Counted from the stretch's first letter, positions 42,320 through 51,693 are shown. The stretch is DNA of 51,836 nucleotides from Spirochaetota bacterium (GCA_016928815.1 JAFGJZ010000012.1:1-51836); one strand, 5' to 3'. The notes: generated by a model not told the origin, from the letters alone. Numbers and translations: made by a program.

Positions 42320-43690
42320 ATGAATAAGACTGAAAAAAAACATGAAGTAACACAGAATGCATGTAAACTCTGCACTCCTCTCGGGGCATGTCTCGCGCTC
42401 AAAGGAATCAAAGGCGCTATCACTCTGCTTCACGGATCACAGGGATGCTCGACATATATTCGCCGTTACATGATAAGTCACTTCAGGGAGCCGATTGATA
42501 TTGCCTCATCCAATTTCAGTGAAGATACGGCTATTTTCGGAGGCAACAGTAATCTGAAAACAGCGTTAACCAATATCATAAAACAGTATAATCCTGAAGT
42601 AATAGGCATACCGACTACGTGTTTATCTGAAACAATCGGTGATGATGTCAATATGATCATTAAGGAATATATCAGTGAAAATGAGGATGAAAATCTGCCG
42701 GAGTTTATAACAGTTTCAACTCCAAGCTATAAAGGTACACATATTGACGGATTTCATGAAACTGTAAGATCGGTTGTAAGCGCGGTCTCAGGACATCCCG
42801 GTGAAAAATCAGTCAATAACAGCCGTATTAATATTTTCCCGGGCATGGTATCTGCTGAAGATATCAGGCATCTCAAAGAAATAATTTCAGATTTCGGATT
42901 GGATTACATAATGCTGCCCGACTATTCCGAAACCCTGGATGGACAGCTCTGGACTGACTACAAAAATATTCCTGAAGGCGGGACTTCAATTGATAAAATC
43001 AGGGAGATGGATTCTTCAGCTGCCAGTGTTGAATTCGGGAAAAGCCTTGATGGAACGGAAAGTGCATCACGCATACTTTCAGAAAGAAGCGCTGTCAATA
43101 CCTTCAATACCGGTCTGCCTATAGGAATTAATGAAACGGATAAATTTATGAACATTCTGTCGGAAATAAGCGGCAGGGGAATTCCCGAAAAATATCTTTC
43201 TGAAAGAGGAAGACTGATAGATGCATATGCAGATGCACATAAATATATATTCGGCGTTAAAGCGGCGCTATACGGCGAAGAGGATCTTGTTATCGGACTT
43301 GCATCATTTCTGTCCGAAATCGGAATAATTCCTGTTCTTTGTGCAAGCGGCGGAAACAGCGGCAGGTTCAGCGAAATACTATTTAAAGCCGTGCCTGATT
43401 TATCACCAGATGAAACATCTGTATATTCGGATGCCGATTTCAGCGACATCGAAGAACAGATAAAATTTTTAAAACCGGATCTGATAATCGGAAACAGCAA
43501 GGGTTATTCCATTTCAAGATCAACCGACATTCCGCTGATCAGAACGGGATTTCCAATACATGACCGAATCGGCGGACAGAGGATTCTTCACCTTGGATAC
43601 AGAGGAGCCCAGCAGCTTTTCGATAAAGCAGTAAATTCAGTAATAGAGAAACGTCAGGATTCATCACCTGTAGGTTATTCATACATGTAA
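42320..43690 (+). CDS. nifN: FeMo-cofactor scaffold protein NifN
   Basis: A 456-residue NifK paralogue, partner of NifE. It keeps NACKLCTPLGACLALKGIKGAITLLHGSQGCSTYIRRYM and TTCLSETIGDDVNMI, hallmarks of NifN, and PGMVSAEDIRHLKEI. GAGGAGG lies before the ATG, nine bases after nifE. The region between about 380 and 400 (PDLSPDETSVYSDADFSDIE) is less conserved. It is followed by a 44-base gap before nifB that holds no further promoter. Confidence 0.95.
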   Translation: MNKTEKKHEVTQNACKLCTPLGACLALKGIKGAITLLHGSQGCSTYIRRYMISHFREPIDIASSNFSEDTAIFGGNSNLKTALTNIIKQYNPEVIGIPTTCLSETIGDDVNMIIKEYISENEDENLPEFITVSTPSYKGTHIDGFHETVRSVVSAVSGHPGEKSVNNSRINIFPGMVSAEDIRHLKEIISDFGLDYIMLPDYSETLDGQLWTDYKNIPEGGTSIDKIREMDSSAASVEFGKSLDGTESASRILSERSAVNTFNTGLPIGINETDKFMNILSEISGRGIPEKYLSERGRLIDAYADAHKYIFGVKAALYGEEDLVIGLASFLSEIGIIPVLCASGGNSGRFSEILFKAVPDLSPDETSVYSDADFSDIEEQIKFLKPDLIIGNSKGYSISRSTDIPLIRTGFPIHDRIGGQRILHLGYRGAQQLFDKAVNSVIEKRQDSSPVGYSYM

Positions 43691-43734
43691 GTATGTGAAT
43701 ATAAATTTAATTAAAAGTTCTAATGGAGGACAAA

Positions 43735-45018
43735 ATGAATATTAAACTGGATCAACACCCCTGTTTCAATGACAAGGTAAGACATAAATTCGGAAGGATA
43801 CATCTTCCGGTTGCACCGAGATGCAACATTCAGTGTAATTTCTGCGACAGAAGATTTGATTGTGTTAACGAAAGCCGTCCCGGAGTTTCAAGCGGTATTC
43901 TTTCGCCGTTGCAGTCACTTGAATATCTGAAAGAAATTATTACCGATCATAAAAATATCTCAGTAGTCGGTATTGCCGGCCCTGGAGATCCATTTGCAAA
44001 TGAAAAGGAAACTCTTGAAACGCTGCGGCTCATAAGGAATACCTTTCCTGAAATGCTGCTGTGTCTTGCATCAAACGGACTTCAGGTTCTGCCTCATGTT
44101 GACGAGCTGAAAAAACTTGATGTCAGTCATGTCACAATAACCCTGAATGCAATAGATCCTGCAATCGGATCGAAAATATATTCATGGGTGCGCTACGGCA
44201 AAAAAGTATATGGACCGGAAGAAGGTGCTGCAATTTTACTGGAAAACCAGCTTGCATCGATAGAGGCATTGAAAAAAGCCGGAATTATAGTTAAAATTAA
44301 TTCCATTATCATCCCGGGAATAAATGATCACCATATTCCGCTTGTTGCTGAAAAAGTTGCATCAATGGGTGCGGACATATTAAACTGTCTGCCGCTTTAC
44401 AGCAACAAGGAATCAGTGTTTTCAGACATTCCCGAACCTGAAAAAGAAATGACAGCCCGTATCCGCAAGGAGTCGGAAAAATTCATGCCTCAAATGCACC
44501 ACTGTACAAGATGCAGGGCTGATGCTGTAGGTCTTCTGCATGAAGGGACATCGGATTCAATCATGAAGAAGATTGAAAAACATTCGAAAATCAATAATGT
44601 TTATAAGCTTGTCCCGGACAATACAGGAAACGGAAAAAATTATATTGCAGTAGCAAGCCGTGAAGGCCTTCTTATAAACCAGCATCTCGGAGAAACCGTC
44701 AGTTTCCACATATTCCGCAATACACCGGAAGGGATAGAACTGGTTGAGACAAGAGAAGCTCCGTCGGCAGGAAGCAGTGAGCGCTGGGAAAAACTTTCGG
44801 AAATTCTTGCCGATTGCAGAGCAGTACTTGTCAACGGAATAGGAAACAATCCTAAAACTGTTCTTGAAAAAAACGGTATTGCGGTTCTGGTAATCGAAGG
44901 GCTTATAAGTGAAGCCGCAGCCGCAGTATTTGAAGGCAGAAATACAAACCATCTGCTTAAAAGAAAAGAAACAGCCTGCGGTGAGGAATGTACAGGAACT
45001 GCAATGGGATGCAGTTAA
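43735..45018 (+). CDS. nifB: NifB radical-SAM enzyme with fused NifX-like domain
   Basis: A 427-residue enzyme that fuses two [4Fe-4S] clusters and inserts the carbide to make NifB-co, the FeMo-co precursor. The radical-SAM triad is in CNIQCNFCDRRFDC (Cys-x3-Cys-x2-Cys), and HPCFNDKVRHKFGRIHLPVAPR precedes it. RCRADAVGLL supplies later Cys ligands. From about residue 305 the chain continues into a dinitrogenase FeMo-co binding (NifX/NafY-like) domain, NYIAVASREGLLINQHLGE to LISEAAAAVFEGR. The start was placed at the second ATG because GGAGGA lies between the two. It is translated downstream of nifN in the same operon. Confidence 0.96.
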   Translation: MNIKLDQHPCFNDKVRHKFGRIHLPVAPRCNIQCNFCDRRFDCVNESRPGVSSGILSPLQSLEYLKEIITDHKNISVVGIAGPGDPFANEKETLETLRLIRNTFPEMLLCLASNGLQVLPHVDELKKLDVSHVTITLNAIDPAIGSKIYSWVRYGKKVYGPEEGAAILLENQLASIEALKKAGIIVKINSIIIPGINDHHIPLVAEKVASMGADILNCLPLYSNKESVFSDIPEPEKEMTARIRKESEKFMPQMHHCTRCRADAVGLLHEGTSDSIMKKIEKHSKINNVYKLVPDNTGNGKNYIAVASREGLLINQHLGETVSFHIFRNTPEGIELVETREAPSAGSSERWEKLSEILADCRAVLVNGIGNNPKTVLEKNGIAVLVIEGLISEAAAAVFEGRNTNHLLKRKETACGEECTGTAMGCS

Positions 45019-45040
45019 AATATAATAACGGAGAGAAAAT

Positions 45041-45349
45041 ATGGAAAAACCCAATCATCACATTTTTGTTTGTTCAAGTTTCAGATCATCTGGCGAACCT
45101 CAGGGAGTTTGCCATAAAAAAGGAGCAGCAAATTTTCTTTCATATATTGAAGGAGAACTTTCCGATCGAGGAATGACAGATGTTGTTGTCTCGAGTACAG
45201 GATGCCTGAAAGCGTGCGACAGAGGACCAATAATGGTTATTTATCCTGAAAATTACTGGTATGGCGGAGTTGAAAGCGAGGACATTATTGATGAAATTCT
45301 CGATTCACTTGAAGACGGAAAAGCAGCTGAAGATTATCTGTTAACATGA
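45041..45349 (+). CDS. [2Fe-2S] ferredoxin of the thioredoxin-fold type
   Basis: A 102-residue ferredoxin closely resembling in length and motif the [2Fe-2S] ferredoxin of Clostridium pasteurianum, which contacts the MoFe protein. Cluster ligands are Cys11 (HIFVCSSF), Cys24 (GVCHKKGA) and the pair STGCLKACDRGP (Cys55, Cys59). The Tyr-Trp of PENYWYGGV is typical of this family. It closes the nif operon with a terminator directly behind it, and GAGAG precedes the ATG. It may deliver electrons to NifH or bind the nitrogenase for protection; in Clostridium its exact role is still debated. Confidence 0.93.
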   Translation: MEKPNHHIFVCSSFRSSGEPQGVCHKKGAANFLSYIEGELSDRGMTDVVVSSTGCLKACDRGPIMVIYPENYWYGGVESEDIIDEILDSLEDGKAAEDYLLT

Positions 45350-45403
45350 CTGATAAATATGGATGAAAAATATAAAGCGGAAATAACAATATTTTCTTTT
45401 TTA

Positions 45404-45436
45404 CAGCAGCAGTGATTTAAGTATCACTGCTGTTTT
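45404..45436 (+). terminator. Terminator of the nif operon
   Basis: CAGCAGTGAT and ATCACTGCTG pair over ten bases with a six-base loop and run into TTTTTC. It lies about 55 bases after the ferredoxin stop. Confidence 0.9.
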
Positions 45437-45487
45437 TCATCCATATTTTAAAAGATTTTAAATGAATTTAATTACGGTAAAACAAAC

Positions 45488-45952
45488 ATGGAAATATCAT
45501 TAAAACAAGCCTGTAAAAACGATCTTCTTACAGCATACAATCTTCTGCATGAACTTGCTGAGTATGAATCGCTGTTAAATGAATTTAGTTTAACGGAAGA
45601 CCAGCTTAAAAAAATTCTTTTCAGCACAAAACCGGATGCATATGCGGTTCTATCGTACGCAAATAATGAACCATGCGGTATACTTCTATACTATTACACA
45701 GTATCAACGTTTTCCGGTCTTATGAATCTTTATGTTGAAGATTTCTTCATCAAACCTGAATTCAGAAGAAAGGGTATAGGCAGAAAAATGTTTGATTTAA
45801 TCATTAAAACCGCTTCCGATAAAAACTGCGGGAAAATCGAATGGAAAGTTCTTTCAGACAATTACCCTGCAATAAAATTTTATGAAAATATCGGCGGAAA
45901 AGAAAATAAAATGTGGAAAACATACGATTTAAAAAATTTAAAGTGGATTTAA
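45488..45952 (+). CDS. GNAT-family N-acetyltransferase
   Basis: A 154-residue acetyl-CoA-dependent acetyltransferase. Motif A reads VEDFFIKPEFRRKGIGRKMF with the R-x2-G-x-G pyrophosphate loop, and motif B is NYPAIKFYENIGG. The sequence is closest to the diamine or SSAT-like branch (opening LKQACKNDLLTAYNLLHELAEYE), so a polyamine or small amine may be the substrate; that is inference. It stands alone after the nif terminator. The ribosome site is weak (ACGGTAA). Confidence 0.88.
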   Translation: MEISLKQACKNDLLTAYNLLHELAEYESLLNEFSLTEDQLKKILFSTKPDAYAVLSYANNEPCGILLYYYTVSTFSGLMNLYVEDFFIKPEFRRKGIGRKMFDLIIKTASDKNCGKIEWKVLSDNYPAIKFYENIGGKENKMWKTYDLKNLKWI

Positions 45953-46388
45953 TTTCTTTAACATCCATGCTACTGATTATCTTCCGGTCATTTTCTCTGG
46001 CACCAAATCGTATGAAGTATCTACAAAATTCATCTCTGACACCATACCAGACTTTCCTCTAACACAAAGTATAAAAATGTAAGACATAAACATCTATCAG
46101 ATTTAAATATCATACAATACAATTTAAAGATGTTCTGAATTTAAACATAAAGGTTAATATTAAATTTTAAAATTCAACTTATTATTAGTTAATTCAAGAC
46201 AGAAATTTGGAAGTGTTCAGAAAGATAAAGTTCAGAATTATATGCTTTAATTTTACTTTAATGATAATTTGCATTTATTTTCGCAAGAAATGAGGCTTTT
46301 TAACACAACAGTACCTATATCAATCAGGGTATGCCTATTTAAGAAAACGGCGCTGGTATTCAGCGGGCAATAAAATGAGGTATAAATT
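45953..46388. other. Gene-free spacer
   Basis: A 436-base stretch between convergent genes. The longest sensible minus-strand frame is a 38-codon one at 45977-46093 without a ribosome site. Sequence composition is AT-rich with some G+C-richer patches near 46340. I see no hairpin with a U-run, no tRNA and no repeat. It may hold the remains of a decayed gene. Confidence 0.5.
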
Positions 46389-47111
46389 TCAGTATCTATG
46401 ATCCTGTATAAACTGAATGATAAACATGATGAGTCCGGAAATGATATATATAGCGATAAGTCCAATCAATATAAACATGATCCATTTACGGAAAATAAAA
46501 CATAGCGAGATGACAATCACTGTAAAAATGACCAGTCTGATTCCATAGATTTTTTTAAGTACAACTGCCTGCGGTTTGGAAAATTTTACTGTCGAAACCA
46601 TTAACAATGCTATAAGAATATATGCCGGAACGAATTGAATCTGATGATTGCGGATATATGCCGGATCACTTATTGCAATCGGAAGAAGAGCTACCACAAT
46701 ACCTGCAATCGGAGACGGCAGCCCTGAAAAAGATGCAGGTTCGTGAACAACATTAAATCTGGCAAGACGGTAAGCCGCACATATTGGAAATATTACTGCA
46801 ATAACCATGCCTGCAAAAAAGGGTTTCTGACCGAGTACCAGATAAAAATCTGAAAGATACGCATTAAAAACCAGATATCCCGGCGCAACACCGAATGTGA
46901 CGCAATCTGCCAGTGAATCAAGTTCAGCACCCAGTTTACTTGAAACTTTTAAAACCCTGGCTACCTGACCGTCAAGTCCGTCAAGCAATGCAGCAAATAA
47001 TATCGAAAAACCAGCCTGGGCAAACTCTCCCCGGGAAGCAAATACAATTGAAAAAAATCCGAAAAGAAGATTCCCCATTGTTATGGAATTAGGTATCCAG
47101 GCTAAATTCAT
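46389..47111 (-). CDS. pssA: CDP-diacylglycerol-serine O-phosphatidyltransferase
   Basis: A 240-residue integral membrane enzyme that makes phosphatidylserine, the precursor of phosphatidylethanolamine. The CDP-alcohol phosphatidyltransferase motif D-G-x2-A-R-x8-G-x3-D-x3-D is exact (DGQVARVLKV to LDSLAD). About seven to eight helices are visible. The start IPNSITMGNLLFGFF matches PssA of the Gram-positive and archaeal type II class. It lies 97 bases after greA on the same strand, with two hairpins between them. Confidence 0.92.
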   Translation of the reverse strand: MNLAWIPNSITMGNLLFGFFSIVFASRGEFAQAGFSILFAALLDGLDGQVARVLKVSSKLGAELDSLADCVTFGVAPGYLVFNAYLSDFYLVLGQKPFFAGMVIAVIFPICAAYRLARFNVVHEPASFSGLPSPIAGIVVALLPIAISDPAYIRNHQIQFVPAYILIALLMVSTVKFSKPQAVVLKKIYGIRLVIFTVIVISLCFIFRKWIMFILIGLIAIYIISGLIMFIIQFIQDHRY

Positions 47112-47124
47112 TCTATCTATAAAA

Positions 47125-47151
47125 CCTCAGTATATAATGCATATAATGAGG
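47125..47151. repeat. Stem-loop before pssA
   Basis: CCTCA and TGAGG enclose a second pairing TATAT/ATATA, giving an interrupted stem just upstream of the pssA start codon. It could affect its translation. Confidence 0.35.
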
Positions 47152-47186
47152 AATACTCAAATAATTGTCAATTATTTAAGTATTCC
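47150..47186. terminator. 18-bp stem-loop between greA and pssA
   Basis: GGAATACTCAAATAATTG and CAATTATTTAAGTATTCC pair almost end to end with a single mismatch (a G-U wobble in the minus-strand transcript) and nearly no loop. It starts 23 bases past the greA stop. No U-run follows, so it might trim or attenuate the transcript into pssA. Confidence 0.5.
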
Positions 47187-47208
47187 ATGACATAAATGTA
47201 TAATTTTT

Positions 47209-49902
47209 TCAGGAATATTTCTCGATTGATTTAATAATGAAAATTCTTTCACCTTCATCAATTTTAAGAGTAACCTCATCCCCAGTCTTTCTTCCCATAA
47301 GCTGTTTAGCAAGACGTGACCGGTAAGATAAAATGTTGTCCTCAAAATTTACATCCCAGGGTCCAAGTATGGAATATGCCTTGTCCTCTCCTGAACCCTT
47401 GATTTCTATTGTAACAATTGTTCCTATTGAAACGACATCAGTTTTTACAGAATCAAGATCAATGATCTTGGCGCTTTTTATTTCCATATCAAGAGTGGAA
47501 ATTGATTTTTTAAGTATTGCCTGTTTTTCAACAAGCGCATTAAAATCAACATTTTCCCTTAAATCAGCCGAAACATCAGAAACAGATGACAGTTCCTTCT
47601 GCAGCTTTGGCAATTCAACATTCAGCATGTCATTTAATTCTGCAACCTTGCTGTCATACCCGCTCTGCAGAACATAAAGCTCCTCATCATCAAAAGAGTC
47701 ATCCGCTTTTTTAATTTCCCGCGGAATGTAATCCGGATATTTGATTCTGATCAGACTGATAATCTTTTCAAGCTGAGATTCTTCAAAGAAATCCGAACTC
47801 AACGACATATCATACAGCTTGTTAAGAAACGCTTCATCATATTCCTTAATAATATCGCGAAGAACCTGCTCATTATCCGCAAACAATATATCCAGCACAT
47901 TATTACGCAGTCTGCTCCCCCTCTGTTCAACTTTCTTAATTTCCCGTAAAATACGGAAAAAAGAAAGTACGAGAGCGTTTCTTGAATATTCAAGCCATGG
48001 ATAATCCCATGCACCTGAAAATATATTTTTGGCAGCATAAAGAAAAATATCAGGATATTCTTTTGCATTCAGAATTATTTTTTCCAGAAAGTTATTAATA
48101 GGCGCAAAGGATTTTTCCTGAATGAATCTATTAATAATATATCTGTGTATTCTTACCGGAAGCTCAAAAAGAATGTCAGAGTACACATCCTGCCAGTCTT
48201 TGCGTACTTCCTGGATAAGATTGAGATATTCCTTTTTATTATCATAAGAAGTAATCTTCTGGGAAATAACTATCAGTTCACTGCTGGTTTTAATAAACTC
48301 GATGACTTTCTTTTTCAGATTCGCAACTGTATGAGAAATCTTATCAGAATACTTCACAAAACTGCTGAGTAAGAAATAGGAAAGAATCAGTTTCGTATTT
48401 GATCCCTCTGATGCGGCATTCTCAAAATAACTGACAATAATTTCGACATTTTCGGAATTTTCACTTTCATCAACATTATTCGAGAATTCTTCACCGATGG
48501 TAAGTTTCTCGGAAAAGCTCTTAGATTTGTTAAATCTGTTTATCAGTTCATCTGAAAAAGAAACAGGTTTTTCACGCAAAAAGACAACATCTTTCTTCAA
48601 ATCCGAAATCCCCAGTTCCGGATCTTTTTTAATGATGGTTTTTGTCTTACTCCACCATTTGGCCCAGTTCTTAAGTTCAACAAAATCCGGAATCAGATCA
48701 TTCTTCAGATTAGCCGCTGTAATATTTTCACCATAGGAACGTACAAGCATTTTAAAAAATGATATAAAATCATTCTTAAACATATCCTTCATTCCCTGAG
48801 GATCAAGAAAATTTCTTACATAAAAATGATCCTGTCCTACCGGCTGAAGTGAATTAAGTGCCATTTGTACTGACATCTTGTGATCCTTTTTCTGCGGAAA
48901 ATCTATTACTATTGATTCATTATCAATTGATTGTATCTGACCAAGTCCCCACGAACGGTGAAAAACATAATTGTCTTTTTCAAAAACAATATTATTTTCA
49001 AAAAGCTTAATAGCGGCCGCCGCAGGTTTTTTGAAATTTCCAAGGCCTGATAGCTGCATGAACTGCTGGAACTGGGAATGATTACCGTATTTCTGCTCAT
49101 ACATTTTAATCAGATGTTTCCGTGATTCAGGATCATCCGGCATAATTTTAATTATCTTTTTAAGAATTTCTATTGAAATGTCCGTATTTTCCGGTTCATA
49201 CTTATAGTTCAGCTTTTTAAGCATATCAGGAAGCATGGCTGTCTGTTGAGCATCGGAAAGCTGGCGTTCAATTCTTTCGAAATATGCAATATCATCCCAG
49301 GCAAGATCAACAAGGATGGTCCATAAGGGTTCTATTTCCTCATATTTTCCTGATTTTATGAATCCTTCAATTGCAAGCTTTACATATTGAATGCTTTTTT
49401 CGGGATCATCCTCTTTAACTGCAACTGAAAGGCGTTTGGCAACCTCTGCATCAAATCTGTCCAGTTTAAGCAGTTCCTCCCATACCGGAATAGCTTCTTT
49501 CTGACGTTTCAGCCTTTCAAGTGAAGTACCGAGAGCTTTCAGTGCATGCCGGTTTTCACCGAATTCAAGAATTTTTTCAGCCAGGTGTTCAACTACAGCC
49601 CACTTGCTGTTCTGCAGAAACAGATCAATTAAAAATTTAAAATACACCTTATCATCTATTCTGTTAAAATTATAGGCAATAAGACCCAGAATATATTTTG
49701 CCGTAACGGAATCACCATTTGTTTTCAAATGACTTTTGCATTCTTCCGAAGCTACATCAACCATATTCTCGGCAACAATATTATTAAAAAAATCCTCAAG
49801 TATTTTAAATCTTGGAACTCCTATATCCTTGGGACTCATGCGTCCCCAGACTTCCTCTTTAAACAGAGATTCAAGTCTTGTAACTGTTTTTTCTTTTTCC
49901 AT
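47209..49902 (-). CDS. greA: Transcript cleavage factor GreA with large spirochaete-type N-terminal extension
   Basis: An 897-residue protein, against about 158 residues for ordinary GreA. The last 160 or so residues are GreA: a coiled coil from YDSKVAELNDMLNVELPKL, the tip SADLRENVDFNAL with the acidic residues that trigger RNA polymerase backtrack cleavage, then the FKBP-like domain with YSILGPWDVNFEDNILSYRSRLAKQLMGRKTGDEV. The long N-terminal part is helical and in places TPR-like (residues about 20-300). Such extended GreA proteins are known from Treponema and Borrelia. The start was set at the second ATG because AAGGA is eight bases before it; the first ATG has no spacing. Confidence 0.92.
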   Translation of the reverse strand: MEKEKTVTRLESLFKEEVWGRMSPKDIGVPRFKILEDFFNNIVAENMVDVASEECKSHLKTNGDSVTAKYILGLIAYNFNRIDDKVYFKFLIDLFLQNSKWAVVEHLAEKILEFGENRHALKALGTSLERLKRQKEAIPVWEELLKLDRFDAEVAKRLSVAVKEDDPEKSIQYVKLAIEGFIKSGKYEEIEPLWTILVDLAWDDIAYFERIERQLSDAQQTAMLPDMLKKLNYKYEPENTDISIEILKKIIKIMPDDPESRKHLIKMYEQKYGNHSQFQQFMQLSGLGNFKKPAAAAIKLFENNIVFEKDNYVFHRSWGLGQIQSIDNESIVIDFPQKKDHKMSVQMALNSLQPVGQDHFYVRNFLDPQGMKDMFKNDFISFFKMLVRSYGENITAANLKNDLIPDFVELKNWAKWWSKTKTIIKKDPELGISDLKKDVVFLREKPVSFSDELINRFNKSKSFSEKLTIGEEFSNNVDESENSENVEIIVSYFENAASEGSNTKLILSYFLLSSFVKYSDKISHTVANLKKKVIEFIKTSSELIVISQKITSYDNKKEYLNLIQEVRKDWQDVYSDILFELPVRIHRYIINRFIQEKSFAPINNFLEKIILNAKEYPDIFLYAAKNIFSGAWDYPWLEYSRNALVLSFFRILREIKKVEQRGSRLRNNVLDILFADNEQVLRDIIKEYDEAFLNKLYDMSLSSDFFEESQLEKIISLIRIKYPDYIPREIKKADDSFDDEELYVLQSGYDSKVAELNDMLNVELPKLQKELSSVSDVSADLRENVDFNALVEKQAILKKSISTLDMEIKSAKIIDLDSVKTDVVSIGTIVTIEIKGSGEDKAYSILGPWDVNFEDNILSYRSRLAKQLMGRKTGDEVTLKIDEGERIFIIKSIEKYS

Positions 49903-49953
49903 ATCAAACATCCTTAATTTTTTAAGGGAAATTTAACCCTTCTTACAAAAAAG

Positions 49954-49983
49954 AAGTATCCATCTTGCTGAAGATGGATACTT
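49954..49983 (-). terminator. Terminator of the flaA pair
   Basis: AAGTATCCATCTT and AAGATGGATACTT pair over 13 bases with a four-base loop. On the minus strand the stem is followed by CTTTTTTG. It lies about 30 bases after the second flaA stop and before greA, so greA needs its own promoter. Confidence 0.9.
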
Positions 49984-50010
49984 TCTGATAATTGCCTATG
50001 TTATTTAAGG

Positions 50011-50802
50011 TTATTGTGCAGGCGCCGTATTATCAGTTGTTTCCTTATTTTTCACTGACTCAAAGCTCTTTTCAAGACCGCTTCCGTCAAACTGGACCTC
50101 AAACGTTTCGGTCAAAACCTTCATTTGATCGAAGAAGAAAAAGGTATTTGTAGTAATTTCATTCGGATCGGATCTTAATACAAATCTTTCAATTTTCAGA
50201 GTTTTGGTCTGAGGATATGAATCTGTTTCCTGAGGAATGTAAACAGGAACTTCAACCGTCACAGGTCTCCATCCTACAAAATTTACAGACCCGAATTTAA
50301 GGACATGTACATTGCCTTTATAATCCTTGACCCACACTTCAAGATAATAATTATTTCCGCGTCCATGAACCCATAATGAGATCCCATGTGCCCGTCCAGG
50401 CAGCTGAATCGGAGCCGGCGGTATAATGGAAACGGAATTATAGCCGGGATATGTAAATTCAAAATTCAGACCAAGGCACTGTTTCTTTTCCATTCCTTTT
50501 TTATCTTCAGTCCACTGCTCAACCTTAAGGTCTGCAGGTGATCCTTCAACAAATTTCAGCTCTATTGTTTTAACAGGATCTTTCTTTTTTGCATCACCTT
50601 TAAATTTTTTAGGTGTAGTTTCAGCTTTCCATTCTCCTGTCTGCTCAAAGTCTTCAACTACAACCGCCTTGATTTCCTTAGAACTGATATCTGGTTCAAC
50701 ATTTGTTACAATTTTCGAAAAAGCCGTTGATGTAGTAACAACCATCAAAACTAATAAACTCAAAGAAAGAGCTAATTTCTTTCCTTTTACTTGTATTTTC
50801 AT
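50011..50802 (-). CDS. flaA: Flagellar filament outer-layer (sheath) protein FlaA, second copy
   Basis: A 263-residue sheath protein of periplasmic flagella. The signal peptide is MKIQVKGKKLALSLSLLVLMVVTTSTAFS. Family motifs include VVVEDFEQTGEW, the SVSIIPPAPIQLPGRAHGISLWVHGRGNNY region, YKGNVHVLKFGSVNFVGWRPVTVEVP and FFFFDQMKVLTETF. The C-terminal tail is low in complexity (FESVKNKETTDNTAPAQ). GGAGG before the second ATG decides the start. It follows the first flaA by about 80 bases, from which a hairpin separates it. Confidence 0.93.
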   Translation of the reverse strand: MKIQVKGKKLALSLSLLVLMVVTTSTAFSKIVTNVEPDISSKEIKAVVVEDFEQTGEWKAETTPKKFKGDAKKKDPVKTIELKFVEGSPADLKVEQWTEDKKGMEKKQCLGLNFEFTYPGYNSVSIIPPAPIQLPGRAHGISLWVHGRGNNYYLEVWVKDYKGNVHVLKFGSVNFVGWRPVTVEVPVYIPQETDSYPQTKTLKIERFVLRSDPNEITTNTFFFFDQMKVLTETFEVQFDGSGLEKSFESVKNKETTDNTAPAQ

Positions 50803-50854
50803 AATTCCTCCGGACATTTGCTTCTAAATAACTTCATATTCATAAAAATATCAG

Positions 50855-50874
50855 CATGCCGTCTGCACGGCATG
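50855..50874. repeat. Hairpin between the two flaA genes
   Basis: CATGCCGT and ACGGCATG pair perfectly with a four-base loop, shortly after the first flaA stop. On the minus strand it is followed by CTGATATTTTTAT. It may lower read-through and so set the ratio of the two sheath proteins. Confidence 0.55.
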
Positions 50875-50880
50875 TTAATT

Positions 50881-51636
50881 TTACCAGTTGTCTTTAATAT
50901 TAGGATCTCCAGTAAATTCAGAAAGATCAGTGATTATTCTGAAGTTATCCATATATACATAAAAAGTTCCAGGTGCTTCAAAATTATCGCACTCAATAAA
51001 GAAAGAAACGAAATGGAGATTTTTATCAAGCATGGCGTAACTTGCCGACTGAGGCAGCCATCCAGGAAGAATGACAGACATCTCCCTCCATCCCCAGAAA
51101 TCAAGCCGACCGATTTTGATTTTATGTGTTTTTCCCTTATAATCACGGAGTTTAACATAAAGTGTGTGCCGGAATTTTCTTCCAAGAACCCATACCTTTA
51201 TTTCCTTAGCCTTTCCCCTGATGATATATTCGTTAGGAGGAAATACCTCAACTCTATCAAAACCCCTGTCAATAAAATAGGTTTTTACTCCCAATACGAA
51301 CTCATCTTTATGAGAAATTCCATTTTCGTCATTAAGCTCTATCTGTTCCGGAGTTGTTTCACCATTATCATCTGTTTTAACAGGTTTCCCCGGTATTTTT
51401 CTGATTTTAGTGTCACCAAGAGGACAAGTCGAAGTTGCTCTCCAGTCCTCACATTCTTCGAAATCATTCAGCCAGTCCTCTACAAGACCATCCTGACGTT
51501 TCTTCTGCGTGTTGTCATTTGTATTAGCTCCAACCGCATCCTGTGCATCAAGTTTAAGTGATAATCCGCCTGAAACAATAAAAAATGTTCCAAGAAGAAT
51601 CGGCAACAAAAACGATCTGACCTCCCTTTTCATCAT
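50881..51636 (-). CDS. flaA: FlaA-family flagellar sheath protein, first copy
   Basis: A 251-residue FlaA relative. The signal peptide is MMKREVRSFLLPILLGTFFIV to about LDAQDA. FlaA-family patterns are visible: WLNDFEECEDWRAT, DRVEVFPPNEYIIRGKAKEIKVWVLGRKFRHTLYV, DYKGKTHKIKIGRLDFWGWREMSVILPGW and FYVYMDNFRI. It differs strongly from the second copy and may occupy another place in the sheath. AAGGAG precedes two consecutive ATG codons (51636 and 51633). A likely sigma-28 promoter lies upstream. Product location: periplasm. Confidence 0.92.
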   Translation of the reverse strand: MMKREVRSFLLPILLGTFFIVSGGLSLKLDAQDAVGANTNDNTQKKRQDGLVEDWLNDFEECEDWRATSTCPLGDTKIRKIPGKPVKTDDNGETTPEQIELNDENGISHKDEFVLGVKTYFIDRGFDRVEVFPPNEYIIRGKAKEIKVWVLGRKFRHTLYVKLRDYKGKTHKIKIGRLDFWGWREMSVILPGWLPQSASYAMLDKNLHFVSFFIECDNFEAPGTFYVYMDNFRIITDLSEFTGDPNIKDNW

Positions 51637-51671
51637 GTATCTCCTTAAAAATTTTATCGAAATATAGTATA

Positions 51672-51691
51672 AATATAGACTTTTCTATATT
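51672..51691. repeat. 8-bp hairpin in the flaA leader
   Basis: AATATAGA and TCTATATT pair around a four-base loop, between the putative promoter and the ribosome site. The TATAGA core recurs at nearby places, so an operator function is also possible. Confidence 0.4.
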
Positions 51692-51693
51692 AT

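Noticed and set aside
43691..43734. Internal promoter before nifB
   Set aside because: The 44-base gap has neither a sigma-54 nor a credible sigma-70 element; only a ribosome site is seen.
45990..46012. TGGCACC as a sigma-54 -24 box
   Set aside because: No TTGC follows at the required distance on this strand.
45977..46093. 38-codon minus-strand frame (ending VPEKMTGR) in the spacer after the acetyltransferase gene
   Set aside because: It reads like a protein fragment, but it has no ribosome site and no promoter. A decayed gene is possible, but I cannot support a call.
46253..46465. 70-codon minus-strand frame overlapping the end of pssA
   Set aside because: It lies mostly in the spacer and partly in another frame of pssA, has no ribosome site and a Ser/Cys/Tyr-rich make-up typical of chance frames.
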